Below are positions 14,745 through 19,538 of a stretch of DNA of 19,538 nt, piece by piece (position 1 is the stretch's first letter; each line of letters starts with the position of its first letter). The stretch comes from Rikenellaceae bacterium (GTDB taxonomy: Bacteria; Bacteroidota; Bacteroidia; Bacteroidales; UBA932), in contig DOSU01000155.1 in assembly GCA_003513895.1 (NCBI GenBank), positions 1 to 19,538 of the forward strand. The letters run 5' to 3'. The translations under genes were made by a program, and so were the position numbers. The notes beneath the pieces were generated by a model. It worked only from the letters and a program-made list of their open reading frames with translations, ran no database searches and had not been told where the DNA came from.

Positions 14745-15488
14745 CTAAGGATTAATGAGCCAGTCGTATCCTTTTGTTTCAACCTCCATAGCCAGTTCCT
14801 TGCCTGCTGTTCTAATGATTTTACCATCGTACAGAACGTGAACAATATCCGGAATTATATGATCCAGAAGCCTCTGGTAGTGGGTGATGACAATAAAGGC
14901 ATTGTCCGGTTTTTTTAGCTTATTAACACCTGCTGCAACTATTCTGAGAGCATCAATGTCGAGCCCGCTGTCCGTTTCATCCAGTATTGCCAGGCTTGGT
15001 TCAAGCATTGCCATCTGAAAAATTTCGTTCCTTTTCTTTTCCCCTCCCGAAAATCCAACATTTACTCCCCGGCTGGAAAATGAATTGTCCATTTCCACAA
15101 CAGCCATTTTTTCCCTCATGAGCTTTAAAAATTCGGCAGCATTGAGAGGAGGAAGGTTTTTATACTTTCGTTGTTCATTAATGGCGGTTTTCATGAAATT
15201 CACATTGCTCACTCCCGGAATCTCTACCGGATACTGGAATCCAAGGAATATGCCGTTTCTGGCGCGATCTTCGGGAGCCATTGCCAAAAGATTCATTCCT
15301 TTGTAAATAACCTCTCCTGCTGTTACCTCAAATGTTTCGCGCCCAGCAAGTACAGAAGAGAGAGTGCTTTTTCCGGAGCCGTTAGGACCCATTATTGCGT
15401 GTACTTCACCGGCTTTTACGTCGATGTCAATCCCTTTCAAAATTTCCTTGCCATCAATTGATGCGTGTAAACCTCTTATAATTAACAT
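14745..15488 (-). CDS. sufC: Fe-S cluster assembly ATPase SufC
   Basis: This 247-residue ABC-type ATPase drives shape changes of the SufB-SufD scaffold. Motifs are all intact: Walker A GPNGSGKST at 34-42, Q-loop GFQYPVEIPG at 83-92, signature FSGGEKKR at 146-153, Walker B LAILDETDSGLD ending near 177, and the switch His in VITHYQRLL. The ETDSGLD form of Walker B is typical of SufC rather than transport ATPases. The length is normal. The gene is separated from the upstream pnuC by 19 bp and from sufD by 4 bp. Confidence 0.97.
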   Translation of the reverse strand: MLIIRGLHASIDGKEILKGIDIDVKAGEVHAIMGPNGSGKSTLSSVLAGRETFEVTAGEVIYKGMNLLAMAPEDRARNGIFLGFQYPVEIPGVSNVNFMKTAINEQRKYKNLPPLNAAEFLKLMREKMAVVEMDNSFSSRGVNVGFSGGEKKRNEIFQMAMLEPSLAILDETDSGLDIDALRIVAAGVNKLKKPDNAFIVITHYQRLLDHIIPDIVHVLYDGKIIRTAGKELAMEVETKGYDWLINP

Positions 15489-15507
15489 ATAATAAAATAA
15501 TTTTCGA

Positions 15508-16161
15508 TTAATTGTTTTCCTTCCATTGCTTTCGCCACATTGCGAACCCGAAAAATGCCAAAATCAGATACCCTGCGCTAACCATTGGTAAAAATACCAT
15601 TCCGGCCAGTATATATAAAGTAACGTTGGTAACATTTACTGTAAACCAGGCAGCCCAGCATTCGAGCTTCTTTTGTGCCGAGAGATACTGAGCGGTCAAT
15701 ATTGTCATTGTAACAAATGCGTCAAGTAAAGGTTGCCTTGCCTCGCCAAAATAGGAAGGGAACAGATTGTCCAGATTCATAAGAACAACAGCCCAGAGTG
15801 CAGCAAGTACAATAATCTGAATAATAAAATACAATCTCTTTCCGTTTGAGAGCAATGTTATCTTAAGCTGATGATTTCTATTCTCCTCTTCCTTTTTCGG
15901 ATGAGTCCACCTATAGTGGCCAAAAAAGTTAATTGCAAACGAAACCGGCTGTACAAGCATGCTTGAATAGAGTCCCTTCTGGTAAAAGAGAAAAAAGAGC
16001 AGAATGTTATAAAGGTATCCCACCCAAAAGTTTGCAACCCTGGCTTTTGTGGCAAGGTATACACAAGCCAATCCGCTTAATACGGATACTATTTCCAGAA
16101 GGCTCACCCCCTGACCACCTAAAGAAAAAATTATGTTGTTTATGCTGAATATACTCTCCAT
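15508..16161 (-). CDS. pnuC: PnuC-family vitamin transporter (nicotinamide riboside or thiamine)
   Basis: This is a 217-residue multi-pass inner-membrane protein, with about seven hydrophobic segments at roughly 18-36, 45-61, 66-84, 112-131, 146-162, 168-187 and 192-208. The PnuC signature is visible: LLEIVSVLSGLACVYLATK at the start, then NFWVGYLYNILLFFLFYQKGLYSSMLVQ (48-75, partial match to Asn-x-x-x-Gly and Phe-x-x-x-x-Leu-Tyr), then the FFGHYRW aromatic motif near 80-85, and a second half with FVTMTILTAQYL and AAWFTVN. PnuC proteins are facilitators that depend on intracellular phosphorylation of the vitamin. In Bacteroidetes some import thiamine (PnuT), so the substrate is open. Unusually, the gene sits between sufB (14 bp) and sufC (19 bp), inside the suf operon. 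Confidence 0.88.
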   Translation of the reverse strand: MESIFSINNIIFSLGGQGVSLLEIVSVLSGLACVYLATKARVANFWVGYLYNILLFFLFYQKGLYSSMLVQPVSFAINFFGHYRWTHPKKEEENRNHQLKITLLSNGKRLYFIIQIIVLAALWAVVLMNLDNLFPSYFGEARQPLLDAFVTMTILTAQYLSAQKKLECWAAWFTVNVTNVTLYILAGMVFLPMVSAGYLILAFFGFAMWRKQWKENN

Positions 16162-16175
16162 AATAATAACCCGGA

Positions 16176-17609
16176 TTAACCAACGCTACCTTCCAGCGTA
16201 ACCTGCAGAAGTTTTTGGGCTTCAACGGCAAATTCCATAGGAAGCTGATTAAGAACCTCTTTTGCATAGCCATTGACTATGAGGCCAACTGCATCCTCCA
16301 TCCCAATTCCTCTTTGCTGGCAGTAGAAAAGCTGATCTTCAGAAATTTTTGAAGTTGTTGCTTCATGTTCCAGAATTGCTGTTTCGTTTTCATTTTCGAT
16401 GTAAGGGAAAGTATGCGCCCCACATCTGTCGCCAAGGAGAAGAGAGTCGCATTGGGTATAATTTCTTGAATATTCGGCATTCGGCAGAATCTTTACCAGT
16501 CCGCGATAGCTGTTCTGGCTTACTCCTGCAGAAATTCCTTTGCTCACTATTCGGCTGCGGGTGTTTTTCCCTATATGAATCATTTTTGTTCCGGTATCTG
16601 CCTGCTGGTGATGGTTTGTAACAGCGACAGAATAGAATTCGGAAATTGAGTTGTCGCCTCTGAGGATTGTGCTCGGGTATTTCCAGGTAATCGCCGATCC
16701 GGTTTCGACCTGTGCCCAAAAGAGTTTGCTGTTCTCTCCCTTGCAAATACCGCGTTTAGTTACAAAATTGAAAATCCCACCCTTGCCACTTGCATCCCCC
16801 GGATACCAATTCTGAACTGTAGAGTATTTTACATGTGCGTCTTTCATTACAATAATCTCGACAACAGCAGCATGAAGCTGGTTTTCGTCGCGCTGTGGAG
16901 CAGTACACCCTTCGAGATAGCTCACATACGAACCCTCCTCGGCAACAATGAGTGTTCTTTCGAACTGCCCGGTCCCTTTTGCATTTATCCTGAAATAACT
17001 GGACAACTCCATAGGGCATCTTACTCCCTTTGGAATATAACAAAAGGATCCGTCTGAGAACACAGCCGAGTTAAGTGCGGCAAAATAGTTGTCACCGTAT
17101 GGTACAACAGAGGCAAGATATTTTTTTATCAAGTCGGGATAATCTCTTACAGCCTCAGAAAAAGAGCAGAAGATCACACCTTTTTCGGCTAGTGACTCCC
17201 TGAAGGTTGTTTTGACAGAAACCGAGTCGAATACAGCGTCTACTGCAACTCCGGCAAGAATGTTCCTTTCGTCAAGAGGAATGCCAAGCTTGTCGAATGT
17301 AGCCTGAAGTTCCGGGTCAATTTCACTTCCCTCTTTTTTCTTTTTAGGAGCTGAATAGTAGATAATATCCTGATAGTTGATATCCGGAATCTTGAGTTGC
17401 GCCCATTGAGGCAACTTCATCGTTTGCCATTTGCTAAAGGATTTCAGACGAAATTCCAGCATCCACTCCGGCTCCTCTTTTATTGCAGAGATCATCCTGA
17501 TAATCTCTTCGTTAATCCCTTTTGGAAAAAACTCCTGATCTACATCTGTAACGAAACCATGTTCATATTCGGTTTCGGTTACCTTCTGAATTATATCATT
17601 TTCACTCAT
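16176..17609 (-). CDS. sufB: Fe-S cluster assembly scaffold subunit SufB
   Basis: This 477-residue subunit of the SufBC2D scaffold accepts sulfur and carries the nascent cluster. Family blocks seen are the N-terminal helical part, PKGVRCPMELSSYFRIN, GCTAPQRDENQLHAAVVE, then SKGISAGVSQNSYRGLV. Near the end TQCDSLLLGDRCGAHTFPY holds Cys387 and Cys396. LEHEATTSK at 413-421 supplies His415 and Glu416, matching residues known to matter in E. coli SufB. The ending EFAVEAQKLLQVTLE is typical. The length suits the family. As first gene of the minus-strand train, it has a TAACTTTG box just upstream. It is followed by pnuC rather than directly by sufC. Confidence 0.97.
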   Translation of the reverse strand: MSENDIIQKVTETEYEHGFVTDVDQEFFPKGINEEIIRMISAIKEEPEWMLEFRLKSFSKWQTMKLPQWAQLKIPDINYQDIIYYSAPKKKKEGSEIDPELQATFDKLGIPLDERNILAGVAVDAVFDSVSVKTTFRESLAEKGVIFCSFSEAVRDYPDLIKKYLASVVPYGDNYFAALNSAVFSDGSFCYIPKGVRCPMELSSYFRINAKGTGQFERTLIVAEEGSYVSYLEGCTAPQRDENQLHAAVVEIIVMKDAHVKYSTVQNWYPGDASGKGGIFNFVTKRGICKGENSKLFWAQVETGSAITWKYPSTILRGDNSISEFYSVAVTNHHQQADTGTKMIHIGKNTRSRIVSKGISAGVSQNSYRGLVKILPNAEYSRNYTQCDSLLLGDRCGAHTFPYIENENETAILEHEATTSKISEDQLFYCQQRGIGMEDAVGLIVNGYAKEVLNQLPMEFAVEAQKLLQVTLEGSVG

Positions 17610-17616
17610 CGTGGTG

Positions 17617-17624
17617 CAAAGTTA
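17617..17624 (-). promoter_or_regulatory. -7 box TAACTTTG for the suf operon
   Basis: The minus strand reads TAACTTTG, an exact TAnnTTTG match ending only 8 bp before the sufB ATG, so the mRNA would be almost leaderless. It lies in the 53-bp divergent region shared with the ThiL-like gene. No Fur- or IscR-like site is recognisable. Confidence 0.45.
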
Positions 17625-17637
17625 TATCAATTTAATC

Positions 17638-17645
17638 TATTTTTG
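17638..17645 (+). promoter_or_regulatory. -7 box TATTTTTG for the ThiL-like gene
   Basis: This is an exact TAnnTTTG match, 17 bp before the ATG at 17663, in the same 53-bp region as the suf promoter on the opposite strand. The two boxes are 13 bp apart, so the polymerases should compete. Confidence 0.45.
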
Positions 17646-17662
17646 CATACAAATATTTCAAC

Positions 17663-18688
17663 ATGACAGACACAAACAACGCCCTGCCGAAAAGGACTCC
17701 AATTGAGGATATTGGCAAAATCAACCTGATAGAGAAATTACTCGGAGACTCCTCTGCGGCAGTTTCGGATGTTGTGCAATTCAACAGCATCGAAGAGTGT
17801 CACTATTTAGAATCTCACTCTCTTCTGCTTGAGGGTATAGATTTCGATCTTGTATACACACCACTTAAACACCTGGGTCACAAAGCCGTACTTTCGGTAC
17901 TCGGACACCTTTATTCAAAAAACCATATCCCCGAAACACTGTCTGTCCGCATTGGTATCTCAAAGAGATTTTTTGCAGAAGACATCGAAGAACTTTGGTT
18001 TGGCATTTCAACTGCTGCAAGGGATCATAAAATCAACTCCCCCGGTCTTGACCTCCTTCCGTCTCTTACAGGCCTTACAATAAGTCTTTCGTCACAAGGG
18101 AAACAAAAAAAAGAGCTCTTTGTTCAAACCCGGGCAGCTGCATCGGGAGACCTACTCTGCATCACCGGGAGCCTTGGTGCTGCCTATATGGGACTTCAGC
18201 TTCTGGAAAGGGAAAAGGTTTTGTACTCCTCAAATCCTCAAATCCAGCCGAAACTTGGCGACTATAAGTTCATTCTTAAATCTTACCTCAACCCGGAACT
18301 CAATACTTCTGTCATTGATATAATGAACAGCACCTCCATAATTCCATCTGACGGAGAGTTTATTTCAAGGGGTCTTGCCGATGCTGTCAAGAGGGTTTGT
18401 CGCAGATGCGACCTGGGAGCAAAAATATTTCTGGACAAAATCCCCATCGCCGCACAAACATTTGAAATGGCAGAAGAACTTAACATTGACGCCACAACGG
18501 CTGTTCTTAACGGAGGTGAAGATATGCAGATGATGTTTATAATACCGCTTCAATCTTATGACTCCCTTAAAAAGGAGATTCCTAATGTAGACATTATTGG
18601 CCATCTTTCTGGAAAAGATACCGGCGTTGAGTTAATCACTCCGGACGGTGCAGTAATTGGGTTAAAAGCTCAGGGTTGGAGTGAATGA
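17663..18688 (+). CDS. ThiL-like (AIR synthase fold) protein with degenerate metal-binding motifs
   Basis: This 341-residue protein has the length and order of thiamine-monophosphate kinase: LLLEGIDFD (54-62), PLKHLGHKAV (67-76), ISKRF-EDIEELWFGI (99-115), PSLTGLTISL (133-142), the well-kept LCITGSLGAAYMGLQLLEREK (about 165-185), LNGGED (282-287) and a VIGLKAQGWSE end. ThiL makes thiamine diphosphate from thiamine phosphate using ATP and several metal-binding Asp residues. Here several are missing. The GDD loop aligns to SDV near 36, TTD to SHS at 51-53, SDxYAMN to GHLYSKN at 81-87, and MDISDGL to EFISRGL at 232-238. The GGDTT loop is GLDLLPS at 128-134, where only Asp130 remains. The frame is intact, so this looks like a retained non-catalytic paralogue or an enzyme with altered chemistry. 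The fold assignment is firm; the function is unknown. The end overlaps dnaE by 27 bp. Confidence 0.8.
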   Translation: MTDTNNALPKRTPIEDIGKINLIEKLLGDSSAAVSDVVQFNSIEECHYLESHSLLLEGIDFDLVYTPLKHLGHKAVLSVLGHLYSKNHIPETLSVRIGISKRFFAEDIEELWFGISTAARDHKINSPGLDLLPSLTGLTISLSSQGKQKKELFVQTRAAASGDLLCITGSLGAAYMGLQLLEREKVLYSSNPQIQPKLGDYKFILKSYLNPELNTSVIDIMNSTSIIPSDGEFISRGLADAVKRVCRRCDLGAKIFLDKIPIAAQTFEMAEELNIDATTAVLNGGEDMQMMFIIPLQSYDSLKKEIPNVDIIGHLSGKDTGVELITPDGAVIGLKAQGWSE

Positions 18689-19538
18689 ATACTCAAGCCC
18701 TAGTGAGTCAAAATAGTTAAAAAGCCCTTCATTGAGCGATATCATAAATTTTGTCGAGAAAAACTCAACTGCAAGATGGTTCTCGTATTCAATAGCTTTA
18801 ACGATTACCCTTGTTGTCCCTTCATTCTCTTTAAAAACTTTTAGCAAATCTTTTCTGAAGTGTTTGTCCAGCTGAAGAACGGGTATGTTGAGAGTGATTG
18901 ACTTAATAAAATCTTCCTTTGTGTTTGCCAGCAACCTTATACTTCTGATTTTCAACTCACAGTCTGCAGGTTTGTTGTTGTTTTGCTCATTTCTTCCTCC
19001 GTAAAAATTGTACTTGGGAGAAATTGAAACTTTTAACAACAGCGGAAGGTTTGGCTGGGTATACTTCATGAAGTTTTCATAGTCCTTGCCAAAAAGCGTA
19101 AATTGAAGAGAGCCGTTAAAATCCTCAACTGTAAAATTGACGAATGGCCTGCCGTTTTTTGACATTGAAGTCTTTGCTGTTGTAACAATTCCCGCAAGTA
19201 TCAACTCCTTTCCCTGTAGTGTACTGTCCGATGATGAGGCGGTCAGAAGGTCGGAAGCCTGGGCCAAAGTGTGATTTGTAAAGTTTTTTACTTCAAATTT
19301 AAACTGGTCCAGCGGATGTGCAGAGAGGAACATTCCAACGAGCTCCTTCTCCCTCTTTAAAAGTTCCAGCTGGTCAACCTCGGGAGTTACAGGAATTTCA
19401 GGCGGTACAGGTTTTATGCTCTCATTCCCTCCGAATAACGACATACCCTGAGAAAGAGAATCGTTCTGAAATTTTGAACCGTATTTAACAAGAGTTTCAA
19501 TAAAAGGCTCGTCTTTGCTGTTGAGAGCAAGATACTGG
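18662..19538 (-). CDS. dnaE: DNA polymerase III alpha subunit, C-terminal part (cut by window edge)
   Basis: The frame is open from the TAA-side end at 18662 to the window edge, about 291 residues of the C-terminus of the replicative polymerase's catalytic subunit. The segment QYLALNSKDEPFIETLVKYG near the edge belongs to the helical region after the polymerase domain, and QGMSLFGG is the usual DnaE linker. ELLKREKELVGMFLSAHPLD is a highly characteristic DnaE motif. After it come an OB-fold domain (GIVTTAKTSMSKNGRPFVNFTVEDFNGS, then LFGKDY) and a C-terminal domain. An internal Met at 19442-19444 is not the start. The gene runs leftward and its 3' end overlaps the ThiL-like gene by 27 bp. Confidence 0.96.
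   Translation of the reverse strand, partial: QYLALNSKDEPFIETLVKYGSKFQNDSLSQGMSLFGGNESIKPVPPEIPVTPEVDQLELLKREKELVGMFLSAHPLDQFKFEVKNFTNHTLAQASDLLTASSSDSTLQGKELILAGIVTTAKTSMSKNGRPFVNFTVEDFNGSLQFTLFGKDYENFMKYTQPNLPLLLKVSISPKYNFYGGRNEQNNNKPADCELKIRSIRLLANTKEDFIKSITLNIPVLQLDKHFRKDLLKVFKENEGTTRVIVKAIEYENHLAVEFFSTKFMISLNEGLFNYFDSLGLEYSFTPTLSF

Noticed and set aside
14741..14845. Upstream extension of sufD into sufC
   Set aside because: The 35 extra residues are a shadow of the sufC coding frame; the ATG at 14740 lies 4 bp after the sufC stop.

Overview
The window looks like chromosomal DNA from a member of the Bacteroidota, probably of the order Bacteroidales. The reasons are a GldE-type CBS membrane protein next to a phosphopantetheinyl transferase, a Bacteroidetes-style SufB/C/D set, a DUF2147 secreted protein, A-rich leaders with few Shine-Dalgarno sequences, and repeated -7 boxes of the Bacteroidetes form TAnnTTTG just upstream of genes. 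The content is mainly housekeeping. I see no CRISPR array, tRNA, rRNA, intact transposase or phage gene.

Layout. Bases 1-718 hold no confident gene: a minus-strand open frame (100-522) reads like the C-terminal part of an unknown protein with no normal start, followed by a GC-richer stretch ending at a Bcp-type peroxiredoxin (719-1165, +). Two small plus-strand genes follow: a two-helix membrane protein and a 69-residue hydrophilic protein. On the minus strand, 1738-5648, come (in transcription order) a secreted S37-like peptidase, a DUF2156 protein, a GldE-like protein and a 4'-phosphopantetheinyl transferase. A 63-bp divergent promoter region separates them from a plus-strand operon of tyrS, rbfA and a LolC/E-type permease, followed by a periplasmic type II asparaginase (8739-9785).

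From 9782 to 17609 everything is on the minus strand. In transcription order the genes are sufB, pnuC, sufC, sufD, a DUF2147 gene, a B12-dependent ribonucleotide reductase and ispE. The pnuC gene sits inside the suf cluster, and no cysteine desulfurase follows sufD. A 53-bp divergent region separates sufB from a plus-strand ThiL-like gene (17663-18688), whose product keeps the length and many fold motifs of thiamine-monophosphate kinase but has lost several metal-binding aspartates. The window ends in the 3' part of dnaE on the minus strand, whose end overlaps the ThiL-like gene by 27 bp.

The observations most worth following up are the apparently degenerate ThiL paralogue facing a suf operon that contains pnuC, the GldE-like protein that lacks its usual C-terminal CorC_HlyC domain, and the broken-gene junction at the left edge. 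I see no obvious new multi-gene defence or mobile system. All family assignments come from motif recognition in the translated sequence; no searches were run.
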